Of a stretch of 5,610 nucleotides of DNA, positions 1 to 5,610 are shown piece after piece. The DNA comes from Desulfatitalea sp. Lineage in GTDB: Bacteria; Desulfobacterota; Desulfobacteria; Desulfobacterales; Desulfosarcinaceae. The DNA lies in NCBI GenBank assembly GCA_018224505.1, contig JAGTVD010000361.1, positions 1 through 5,610 on the forward strand, in the 5' to 3' direction. How positions within the stretch are numbered: the first letter of the stretch is position 1; each line of letters begins with the position of its first letter. The notes beneath the pieces were generated by a model, which was given only the letters and a program-made list of their open reading frames with translations, was not told the origin of the DNA and did not search any database. The position numbers and the translations under genes are program-made.

Positions 1-1
1 C

Positions 2-160
2 AACCAACTCAAAGGCAAATGCGGCATCTGTGAATACCGCAAGGTTTGCGGCGGATGCCGTGCCCGGGCCTTCGAGGCCGTCGGCGACTTCATGGAAGCC
101 GAACCCTTATGCCTTTACGATCCTGCGGCAGAGCATTCAGCAACTGAACAGACATTGTAA
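2..160 (+). CDS. C-terminal fragment of a radical SAM/SPASM-domain protein (AhbC/AhbD/NirJ-like)
   Basis: This is the last 52 codons of a gene that begins outside the window and ends at TAA 158-160. The visible part is a SPASM-type auxiliary Fe-S cluster segment. It has CGIC at fragment residues 7-10, then CGGC at 16-19, followed by RARAF, a GDF motif and a further Cys at residue 37. This CX2CX5CX2C...C pattern with CGGCRARA is characteristic of the tails of radical SAM proteins of heme and heme d1 synthesis (NirJ, AhbC, AhbD) and of close relatives that modify peptides. The radical SAM core CX3CX2C is not in the window, so the exact member and substrate cannot be decided. The last dozen or so residues are an unconserved polar tail. 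A strong hairpin 40 bases downstream suggests the transcription unit ends here and is separate from the following operon. Confidence 0.82.
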   Translation, partial: NQLKGKCGICEYRKVCGGCRARAFEAVGDFMEAEPLCLYDPAAEHSATEQTL

Positions 161-199
161 ATAAATCCAATCATCTGACCAGAACTATCATGTTTTTAT

Positions 200-233
200 A
201 AACGCGCCCTGCACACTTTGCAGCGGCGCGTTT
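200..233 (+). terminator. Probable intrinsic terminator after the radical SAM gene
   Basis: A near-perfect inverted repeat. AAACGCGCC (200-208) pairs with GGCGCGTTT (225-233), and inside it CTGCA (209-213) pairs with TGCAG (219-223), with one bulged C at 224 and a 5-base loop at 214-218. The stem is 14 pairs and GC-rich. The T run after it is short (TTT, then AGCGTT), so termination efficiency is uncertain. Its place, 40 bases after a stop codon and before an AT-rich promoter-like region, fits a terminator on the + strand. Confidence 0.65.
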
Positions 234-304
234 AGCGTTCCATGAAATTGAATACCCTTCACTTATTTGCTCTTTCCTTTTTTCATTCCACCGTTCATTT
301 TTTG

Positions 305-334
305 TTGACATTAAAATTTGCATACTGGTATTAG
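305..334 (+). promoter_or_regulatory. Sigma-70-type promoter for the regulator-led operon
   Basis: A perfect -35 box TTGACA lies at 305-310. The best -10 match is TATTAG at 329-334 with an 18-base spacer; GTATTA at 328-333 with a 17-base spacer is the alternative. The surroundings (about 241-333) are clearly AT-rich compared with the genes. Transcription would start near 341, leaving a leader of about 50 bases before the TTG start at 394. The -10 is imperfect (4 of 6), which fits a regulated promoter. Nothing else gene-like is seen between 234 and 393. Confidence 0.6.
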
Positions 335-343
335 TGACTATAC
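322..343. promoter_or_regulatory. Candidate operator: overlapping dyads on the -10 and start region
   Basis: Two short palindromes overlap here. ATAC-TG-GTAT occupies 322-331. TAGT-G-ACTA occupies 332-340 and is flanked by GTA (328-330) and TAC (341-343), which extends the dyad across one unpaired T at 331. The block sits on the -10 box and the predicted transcription start, where a TetR-family repressor would block RNA polymerase. Because the first gene of the operon encodes a TetR-type protein, autoregulation through this site is a natural guess. The dyads are short and could arise by chance in AT-rich DNA. Confidence 0.35.
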
Positions 344-380
344 GTTCACCTTCCGATTACTTAGTCAGATCCATTCTTGT

Positions 381-387
381 GGGAGGT
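381..387 (+). promoter_or_regulatory. Shine-Dalgarno that selects the TTG start of the regulator
   Basis: GGGAGGT at 381-387 is a near-consensus ribosome binding site, 6-7 bases upstream of an in-frame TTG at 394. The longer reading from GTG 334 has no Shine-Dalgarno, overlaps the predicted -10 box and would have to start upstream of the probable transcription start. The TTG start is therefore preferred, removing 20 residues from the longest reading frame. Confidence 0.7.
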
Positions 388-393
388 TCAGCT

Positions 394-1782
394 TTGGTTC
401 ATATACCGACCACCGTCAAAAATGAAAGTTTGGTCAGGAAACGCCGCAGGCAAATCGTGTTGGCGGGTATTAAACTGTTCGCCCAGAATGGCTTTCACAA
501 GACCACCTTGAAAGAATTGGCCGATGAGGCCGGGCTAAGTTACGGCAATATCTATGACTATGTGGGAAGCAAAGAAGATATCTTCTTTCTGATCCATGAT
601 TTTCTTGCCGGATCCGCCATGGAGATACTCAACCGCAGCATCGAAGAGATCCATGATCCCATCGAAAAGCTGCGGCGGATGATTCGGGGCGAATTCAACC
701 TGATGGATCAGTGGGCCGACGCTTTGTTGCTCATATACCAGGAAAGTCACATTTTTCAGGGTGAGTTTCTGAGGAAACTGCTGCAAAAAGAAAGAGCCCA
801 CCTGGAAAAATTCGAAATCGTACTCAATGAATGCATTTCCACGGGGCAACTGCGACCCTGCAACGTAAGGTTGGTCTCCAACCTGATCAAATCCATGATT
901 GATTCCTGGACCATAAAGCGTTGGGATTTACGCGGGCATGCAAACCAGCTCGAGGTGGAGCGCAGCATCATGGAGATCATCACCAACGGGCTTGTTACGA
1001 CGGAAACAGCCGTCGCCACCAACATTACAGAGCGCAATTCGCTGTTTGGCAAAACAGCACTCGTGGCCAATGGAGGCACCTTGCTCGGACAAGCGGTTTG
1101 TCATGCACTTTCCGCCAAAGGGGTTCGGATCGTCGCCCATTTAGACCGGCGTATCGGCTTCTGGAAACCCCCGAACAATGCCGCACGAGAGTCTTTTTGC
1201 ATTCCGTTGCATCTCCTTGAACAGGACGAAGCGCTGACGCCTGCCCAGATCCAGGAGGTCGAAAAGCAATATGGGCCCATTGACTTTTACATCCATGATA
1301 TTGGTATCGGTACCATGGATCAGGCGGTGACCACCGAGAATGAAGGCCTGATAGGTCCACAACACCGCCAGCACATGGAATCCAACCTGCATCTTGCCCA
1401 AAGCCTTGGGCGCTATTTCCAGAATCGGATGGGTGCAAGGTGCATGGGGCGCATTGTGTATTTGGCGCCATGGGCCTGGGATGCCTATGCCGATCCGACC
1501 CGTTTCGCAGTTGTCAAGGCCGGCGCCATCGCCTTGACCCGCAGTCTTTCAAAACAGTTGGCCTCGGCCAATGTCAATGTCAATTGTATTGTCCCCGGCC
1601 ATATCAGGGGACTCCGACCCCTTAAAATAGAAAAGGCGTTGGGCCGGGGCCTGCTGGCCAAGATTCCCTCGGGGCGCCTGGGGGAAATTTTCGATGTGAC
1701 AGAGAGCGTCCTATTTCTGATCCAGGATGCAACCAAGTATCTGACCGGTCAAGTTCTGCATGTGACCGGAGGCGATCAATAA
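394..1782 (+). CDS. TetR-family regulator fused to a degenerate SDR (short-chain dehydrogenase-like) domain
   Basis: A 462-residue protein from the TTG start; residue numbers count from it. Residues 21-67 form a TetR N-terminal DNA-binding domain (ALFxxxGFxxTTxxxIAxxAGxSxGxxYxYxxxKE pattern), with recognition helix SYGNIYDY at 49-56. Residues 68 to about 200 are a helical TetR ligand/dimer domain with an IYQESH...LLQKER segment common in acyl-CoA-type regulators. From about 217 to 462 the protein is SDR-like: a TALV strand with glycines at 227, 228 and 232, NVNCIVPGHI, and a C-terminal YLTGQVLHVTGG, a classical SDR ending. The chemistry is missing. YxxxK reads FAVVK (Phe371, Lys375), the Ser position 13 residues before is Ala358, the Gly-rich loop is degraded and NNAG reads HDIG; Asn331 is kept. 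Inference: an inactive sensor domain, perhaps binding a nucleotide or CoA ligand. TetR proteins are normally about 200 residues, so the fusion is unusual. It ends 18 bases before the next gene. Confidence 0.88.
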   Translation: MVHIPTTVKNESLVRKRRRQIVLAGIKLFAQNGFHKTTLKELADEAGLSYGNIYDYVGSKEDIFFLIHDFLAGSAMEILNRSIEEIHDPIEKLRRMIRGEFNLMDQWADALLLIYQESHIFQGEFLRKLLQKERAHLEKFEIVLNECISTGQLRPCNVRLVSNLIKSMIDSWTIKRWDLRGHANQLEVERSIMEIITNGLVTTETAVATNITERNSLFGKTALVANGGTLLGQAVCHALSAKGVRIVAHLDRRIGFWKPPNNAARESFCIPLHLLEQDEALTPAQIQEVEKQYGPIDFYIHDIGIGTMDQAVTTENEGLIGPQHRQHMESNLHLAQSLGRYFQNRMGARCMGRIVYLAPWAWDAYADPTRFAVVKAGAIALTRSLSKQLASANVNVNCIVPGHIRGLRPLKIEKALGRGLLAKIPSGRLGEIFDVTESVLFLIQDATKYLTGQVLHVTGGDQ

Positions 1783-1800
1783 TCGACATAAGGAGAACGT

Positions 1801-3288
1801 ATGTTACGGACCAAAGAAGCATATCACGAAAGACTTTTCGCCATGCGCCCCAACATTTTCATTGGCGGAGAAAAGGTGGGCAGGGACGACTCACGCCTTA
1901 AGCCTGGCATCAATGTTCTGGACATCACCTTTGACCTGGCCAGGGATCCGCAGTGGAAAGGATTGGCCACCGCCCAGTCGACGATTACCGGCGGCGAGGT
2001 CAACCGGTGGGCGCATCTGCCCCAGAACACTTACGACCTGATACAGAAGCAAAAACTCATCCGTCTGGCCGCCCGCCGGGCCGGGGGTTGCATTCAACGG
2101 TGCATGGGACATGATGCCATCAATGCACTGGCAATTTGCACCAAGGAGATGGACCTGGCCAACGGCAGTGATTATCACCAGCGTTTCCTGGACTATCTGA
2201 AGACCTACCAGGAGCAAGACCTGGATGGATGCTGCGCCCAAACCGACAGCAAGGGGGATCGGATGAAGCGGCCCAGCGACCAGCAGGATCCGGACGCCTA
2301 CCTGCATATCGTTGAAGAGCGGCCCGATGGCATTGTGGTCTCCGGCTTTAAAATGTCCATCACCCAGGCGCCCTACGCGGATGAAATCATCGCATTACCC
2401 ACACGCGCACTTACCGCGGCCGACCGCGATTTTGCCGTCGCCTTTGCCGTTCCGGCCGATATAGCGGGGCTGAGCCTGATCACCCGCCCGGTATGGCTGC
2501 GAGAAAAAGACAGCCCCAATGCAAGCCCTTTCTGCCGTTTTGGTGTGTCGGATTGCATTGTCTTCTTCGACAACGTGTTTGTCCCCAAAGAACGGATATT
2601 CATGTGTGGCGAGTGGCAGTTCGGCCGGCGGATGGCGCTGCTGTTCGCCGATTCCCACAGACACAGCTATAGCGGATGCAAACCCGCAGTGTCGGATATC
2701 CTTTGCGGTGCATCGGCATTGGCGGCGGAAGCCAATAATATCGAGAAGGCAAGCCATATCAAGGAGAAACTCTCCGAATTCGCAGGAGCCGCCGAACTGG
2801 CCTATGCCGCCGGCATCGCCGCAGCGGTGTTCGGCGAGAAGACCGCCAGCGGCGTCTTTTTTCCCAATGAAATATACGCCAACGTGGGGCGACGGCTGAC
2901 TGGAGAAACCATTTATCACGAATACAATCTCTTGACGGAAATCGCCGGCGGGATTGCCGTCACCATGCCGTTCGATGCCGATTTCGAAAAAGGCGAAAAT
3001 AAGGAAGCCCTGAGACGCTTCATCATACGCAATCCGGATCTTTCACCTGAGGCATCCATAAAAATATGGCAGTTTGTGGAAAATGTCGGCGCTTCAAGCA
3101 TGGCCTCCTGGTACAAAATTGCGGGTGTCCATGGTGGAGGTTCCCCGATCATGGAAACAATCGCCTTAAACATCGGGTATGATTTCGAAGACAAAAAAGC
3201 CGTCGCCCGATATCTGGCCGGCATCGACCCGTCACTGGACGATTCCAAGCTGAGAAATTTGGAGCCGAAATTGAACCAAAACGACTGA
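1801..3288 (+). CDS. 4-hydroxybutyryl-CoA dehydratase / HpaB superfamily [4Fe-4S]-FAD protein, divergent subfamily
   Basis: A 495-residue protein, close to AbfD length, with AAGGAG (1790-1795) five bases before its ATG. It has the HpaB N-terminal region (about 4-275) and C-terminal region (about 280-485) shared by 4-hydroxyphenylacetate 3-monooxygenase and 4-hydroxybutyryl-CoA dehydratase/vinylacetyl-CoA isomerase (AbfD). The four cluster ligands known from Clostridium aminobutyricum AbfD (Cys99, Cys103, His292, Cys299) match Cys97, Cys101, His286 and Cys293 here with the same internal spacings (CIQRC and HRHSYSGCK). The AbfD residues Gln101, Tyr296 and Lys300 match Gln99, Tyr290 and Lys294. 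This favours a Fe-S dehydratase-type enzyme over an aromatic hydroxylase. YHEYNLLTEIAGG and HGGGSP (444-449) are further family landmarks. By spacing, AbfD Glu455 aligns with Ala441 and Glu257 with Asp251, so the substrate or reaction may differ from 4-hydroxybutyryl-CoA dehydration. Probably cytoplasmic, acting on an acyl-CoA. Co-transcription with the regulator before it is likely. Confidence 0.85.
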   Translation: MLRTKEAYHERLFAMRPNIFIGGEKVGRDDSRLKPGINVLDITFDLARDPQWKGLATAQSTITGGEVNRWAHLPQNTYDLIQKQKLIRLAARRAGGCIQRCMGHDAINALAICTKEMDLANGSDYHQRFLDYLKTYQEQDLDGCCAQTDSKGDRMKRPSDQQDPDAYLHIVEERPDGIVVSGFKMSITQAPYADEIIALPTRALTAADRDFAVAFAVPADIAGLSLITRPVWLREKDSPNASPFCRFGVSDCIVFFDNVFVPKERIFMCGEWQFGRRMALLFADSHRHSYSGCKPAVSDILCGASALAAEANNIEKASHIKEKLSEFAGAAELAYAAGIAAAVFGEKTASGVFFPNEIYANVGRRLTGETIYHEYNLLTEIAGGIAVTMPFDADFEKGENKEALRRFIIRNPDLSPEASIKIWQFVENVGASSMASWYKIAGVHGGGSPIMETIALNIGYDFEDKKAVARYLAGIDPSLDDSKLRNLEPKLNQND

Positions 3289-3358
3289 GGTTTCGGAGTG
3301 GCACCGGACCCGGGACGATAATTGGATCCACCAGCCAACACAGTGGAGCAGCGCAAGG

Positions 3359-3865
3359 ATGAAAAAACTATTTCGCGCCATAGACAGCATCAGTGATTGG
3401 TCGGGTAAAATTGTCTCTTTTTTGATCTACGCGGGTATTCTCATGTTGGTCTTCGAGGTCGTCTCCCGCTACTTTTTCAACTCCCCAACCGTCTGGGCCC
3501 ATGGCTATTCCCAACGCCTTTTCGGCAGCTATTTCGTCCTTGTTGGGGCATACACCCTGCTTAAAGATGCCCACGTCCGCGTGGACATCATATACCAGCG
3601 TTTTTCCATCCGGGTCAGGGCAGTGCTGGATATCATCAATTATGGCTTGCTCATTCTCTGGACAGCAGTGCTTTTCAAAGAAGGGATCACCTTTTTTCAA
3701 AACTCATTGGCAATTCGAGAGGTGGATGAGATGGCCCTGGCACACCCGATGTACCCGGTTAAATTTCTGCTTGTGGTCGGCGTTGCGCTGATTCTGCTCC
3801 AAGGCCTATCAAAAATCACGACTTCCTGCATCACACTGGTCAAGGGGGTAAAGTATGAGTCCTGA
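3359..3865 (+). CDS. dctQ: TRAP transporter small permease (DctQ family)
   Basis: A 168-residue inner-membrane protein with four predicted membrane segments at about 18-38, 50-68, 86-108 and 128-152. The family signature is clear: FEVVSRYFFNSPTVWAHG (32-49), then a second helix ending in TLLKDAHVRVDIIY, matching the R-x-F-N-x-P-x-W and HVRVD blocks of DctQ proteins. The pattern resembles the subgroup labelled mannitol/chloroaromatic compound TRAP (COG4665), a name that does not define substrate. With the large permease it forms the membrane part of a sodium-coupled, binding-protein-dependent importer, usually of carboxylic acids. The start ATG is preceded by GTGGAG at 3344-3348 (10-base spacer, long) and by AAGG directly abutting it. 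It overlaps the next gene by 11 bases, indicating translational coupling. The 70-base gap from the flavoprotein gene has no convincing terminator. Confidence 0.92.
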   Translation: MKKLFRAIDSISDWSGKIVSFLIYAGILMLVFEVVSRYFFNSPTVWAHGYSQRLFGSYFVLVGAYTLLKDAHVRVDIIYQRFSIRVRAVLDIINYGLLILWTAVLFKEGITFFQNSLAIREVDEMALAHPMYPVKFLLVVGVALILLQGLSKITTSCITLVKGVKYES

Positions 3866-5168
3866 AATCATATTGACCATTGGGATGTTCGGTTCGCTGG
3901 TGCTTTGCATCATGTTTGGGGTTTCTTTAGCATTTGCCCTTGGAGCCGTCGGGGTCATCGCGGCATTGCTCATGTATGGCACCCCCGGCTTGATGCCCAT
4001 TGTAACGGGTGTCTTCAACTACATGTGGATGCTCTTGCTGGCTGCCGTTCCTCTGTTCGTCTTCATTGGCGTGGCACTGTCAAAATCCAAAATCGCCGTG
4101 GACATGTATGATGCCTTCTATCTTTGGTCGGGCCGACTCCGCGGGGGTCTAGCCGTGGGCACATGCGCTTTCGCAGCCGCATTATCCGCCATGACAGGCA
4201 ACTGTTCGGCTTCGACGGTAACGACCGGATTGGTCGCCATTCCACCGATGCGGAAACGCAAGTACAATGAAAGAATCATTTTCGGCTCAATCGGCGCGGC
4301 TGGAACGCTTGGCATTCTCATACCGCCCAGTATCACACTGATCGTTATCGGGATGATGACCGGGCAATCAATTGGAAAACTGTTCGCCGGCGGGTTGGTG
4401 GCCGGAATAGGCATAGTGTTGCTATTTATGCTGTATATCGTAGTTATGGCCTGGATCAACCCCCAACTCTGCCCCGCTCTGGATGAGAATCCGTCGTGGC
4501 GGGAAAAGTTGCTTGCCCTCAAAGCGGTTGCGCTGCCGACCCTGATCATCCTCTCGATTCTGGGTTCTCTTTTTTTTGGCATCGCTACACCGACAGAGGC
4601 ATCTTCGGTGGGCGCCCTGGCCGTATTAATTTGCGTGATGATCCGCAGGGAATTCAATTGGCGTTTTATAAAAGAAACCGCCTATCAAACGGCCAGCATC
4701 ACCGGCATGGTGTTGTGGATCATGTTCGGCGCCTCTGGTTTCGTGGCCATATACAGCGGGGGCGGAGGGATCTATTTTGTCCAGAACATGCTTACGGGGC
4801 TGGATGTAAGTCCCTGGATGCTTGTATTCATACTTCAGTTGGCCATACTGATTTTAGGTATGTTTCTGGATCCCATGGGCATCATACTGCTCTGCCTGCC
4901 CCTATTTTATCCAGTTGTCGTCAATGTGATGGGGTTCGACCCGATATGGTATGGTGTTGTTTTTAACATCGCCTTGTGTATTGGATACATCACTCCTCCC
5001 TTTGGCTACAATTTGTTCTACTTGAAATCATTGAGTCCGGACACCGACATGGGCACGATATACCGCAGCGTACTGCCCTTTATATTCATAATGGTCATTG
5101 CTTTGGTTCTCATGATGATCTTTCCCGGCATCATCACCTGGTTGCCCAACAACATGGGGTTGAATTAA
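3855..5168 (+). CDS. dctM: TRAP transporter large permease (DctM family)
   Basis: A 437-residue polytopic inner-membrane protein of usual DctM length, with around a dozen hydrophobic segments. It carries family landmarks in order: VPLFVFIG (65-72), MTGNCSASTVTTG (from 113), GTLGILIPPS (150-159), FLDPMGI (from 337) and GYITPPFG (377-384). The PP motifs mark the two inverted-repeat transport-domain halves. The sequence fits the same COG4664-type subgroup as the small permease before it. It should carry out the sodium-driven translocation step for a substrate delivered by a periplasmic DctP protein. No DctP gene is in the window; it may lie downstream or elsewhere. The start overlaps the end of dctQ by 11 bases, with a purine-rich AAGGGGG at 3842-3848, so the two subunits are translated together. 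No frameshift or missing block was seen. Confidence 0.94.
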   Translation: MSPEIILTIGMFGSLVLCIMFGVSLAFALGAVGVIAALLMYGTPGLMPIVTGVFNYMWMLLLAAVPLFVFIGVALSKSKIAVDMYDAFYLWSGRLRGGLAVGTCAFAAALSAMTGNCSASTVTTGLVAIPPMRKRKYNERIIFGSIGAAGTLGILIPPSITLIVIGMMTGQSIGKLFAGGLVAGIGIVLLFMLYIVVMAWINPQLCPALDENPSWREKLLALKAVALPTLIILSILGSLFFGIATPTEASSVGALAVLICVMIRREFNWRFIKETAYQTASITGMVLWIMFGASGFVAIYSGGGGIYFVQNMLTGLDVSPWMLVFILQLAILILGMFLDPMGIILLCLPLFYPVVVNVMGFDPIWYGVVFNIALCIGYITPPFGYNLFYLKSLSPDTDMGTIYRSVLPFIFIMVIALVLMMIFPGIITWLPNNMGLN

Positions 5169-5194
5169 CACCAACGGCACCGGAGAAATTTAAA

Positions 5195-5610
5195 ATGCTT
5201 CCCGAAATCAAAAAAATTCTTTTCACATCCGACCTCACCGAAACATCCAAATTTGCCTTCTCCTATGCAGCCAGTATAGCCAGCCGCTATTGTGCCAGGA
5301 TGGTATTTCTTTACGTAATGGAAGAAGTGCCTCACAGTGCCAAAGGATTTCTGGACCAGGAGATCCTCGATCAGATTCGCCGCCATGCCCTGAACAATGC
5401 AACGCATACTTTGGTTGGAAAAAGACGTGACATGGCCAAGATTCAATCCGAACTGGAGAAGTTTTGCGAGTTGTCCCTAAACAGGCAACAAGATGGCGGC
5501 CAGGCCGTTTTCGCCAGTGAGGTGGTGGTCACCGAGGGCAATGTAGTGGATGCGATTCTGAAAACCGCCTTGGACTATGAATGTGATGCCATCGTAATGG
5601 GTTCGGCACG
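5195..5610 (+). CDS. Universal stress protein (UspA family), 3' end cut by the window
   Basis: An open reading frame starts at ATG 5195 with GGAGAA at 5182-5187 (7-base spacer) and runs off the right edge; about 138 codons are visible. The N-terminus KKILFTSDLTETSKFAFSYA followed by FLYVMEE has the USP beta1/alpha1/beta2 pattern, with the family Asp at residue 13. Near the edge come VVVTEGNVVDAIL and CDAIVMGSA, the strands leading into the nucleotide-binding GX2GX9G(S/T) motif, of which only the start is visible. ATP binding therefore cannot be judged. The middle (about residues 75-105) is a longer, charged, probably helical segment. It begins 26 bases after dctM and is likely in the same operon. 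In Halomonas, the USP TeaD is encoded next to a TRAP transporter and affects its activity, so a transporter-linked role is plausible but inferred. Confidence 0.85.
   Translation, partial: MLPEIKKILFTSDLTETSKFAFSYAASIASRYCARMVFLYVMEEVPHSAKGFLDQEILDQIRRHALNNATHTLVGKRRDMAKIQSELEKFCELSLNRQQDGGQAVFASEVVVTEGNVVDAILKTALDYECDAIVMGSA

Noticed and set aside
1025..1471. Long antisense reading frame of 148 codons inside the regulator gene
   Set aside because: It has an unlikely composition (rich in Cys, Pro, Ser and Arg), no family resemblance and no ribosome binding site. It lies wholly opposite a well-supported gene.
2395..2919. Antisense frame of 174 codons opposite the flavoprotein gene
   Set aside because: The sense strand encodes conserved cluster-ligand motifs through this stretch. 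The antisense product matches no recognisable domain.
1801..3288. Calling this gene 4-hydroxyphenylacetate 3-monooxygenase (HpaB)
   Set aside because: The fold family is shared, but the CX3C and HX6C cluster ligands present here are features of the Fe-S dehydratase branch, not of the FADH2-dependent aromatic hydroxylases.
3299..3316. TGGCAC resembling the -24 element of a sigma-54 promoter before dctQ
   Set aside because: The matching -12 TTGC element is absent at the required distance; the sequence there is CCGGG. The gap is short and fits co-transcription.
3289..3358. Possible terminator or separate promoter in the 70-base gap before dctQ
   Set aside because: Only weak short dyads (for example TGGATCCA) are present, with no T run and no convincing -35/-10 pair.
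4118..4657. Antisense frame of 179 codons opposite dctM
   Set aside because: It is a shadow of a membrane-protein gene. The sense frame carries DctM signatures throughout.
1..5610. CRISPR arrays, tRNA or rRNA genes, insertion sequences and long direct repeats
   Set aside because: On reading through, no repeated units, cloverleaf-like segments, transposase motifs or terminal inverted repeats were seen.

Overview
The window reads as a piece of chromosome from a strictly anaerobic, Gram-negative bacterium, most likely a sulfate-reducer-like member of the Desulfobacterota (former Deltaproteobacteria). That placement is inference. It rests on an oxygen-sensitive-type [4Fe-4S]/FAD dehydratase homologue, a radical SAM/SPASM tail of the AhbC/AhbD/NirJ kind at the left edge, and a TRAP transporter followed by a universal stress protein. 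All recognisable genes lie on the + strand.

Layout. Bases 2-160 are the C-terminal end of a radical SAM/SPASM protein. A strong hairpin at 200-233 probably terminates that unit. An AT-rich stretch (about 241-393) holds a perfect TTGACA -35 box, overlapping short dyads that could be an operator, and a good Shine-Dalgarno before a TTG start. A tightly packed set of five genes then runs to the right edge: a TetR-type regulator fused to a short-chain dehydrogenase/reductase (SDR)-like domain (394-1782), a 4-hydroxybutyryl-CoA dehydratase/HpaB superfamily flavoprotein (1801-3288), the TRAP small permease (3359-3865), the TRAP large permease (3855-5168), and a universal stress protein cut by the window end (5195 onward).

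How the genes may work together (inference). The TRAP permeases would import an organic acid. The flavoprotein would act on its CoA thioester, by radical dehydration, isomerisation or a related reaction. The fused regulator, encoded first, would control the operon and itself. The USP-like protein may modulate the transporter, as TeaD does for the TeaABC ectoine TRAP system of Halomonas. No TRAP solute-binding protein (DctP) and no CoA ligase or transferase is visible, so the substrate cannot be named.

The most interesting points are two. The SDR half of the regulator has lost the catalytic Ser and Tyr while keeping the fold landmarks, so it looks like a pseudoenzyme sensor fused to a DNA-binding domain. 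The dehydratase homologue keeps all four cluster-ligand positions, but appears to differ from characterised AbfD at catalytic acidic positions, which suggests another substrate or reaction.
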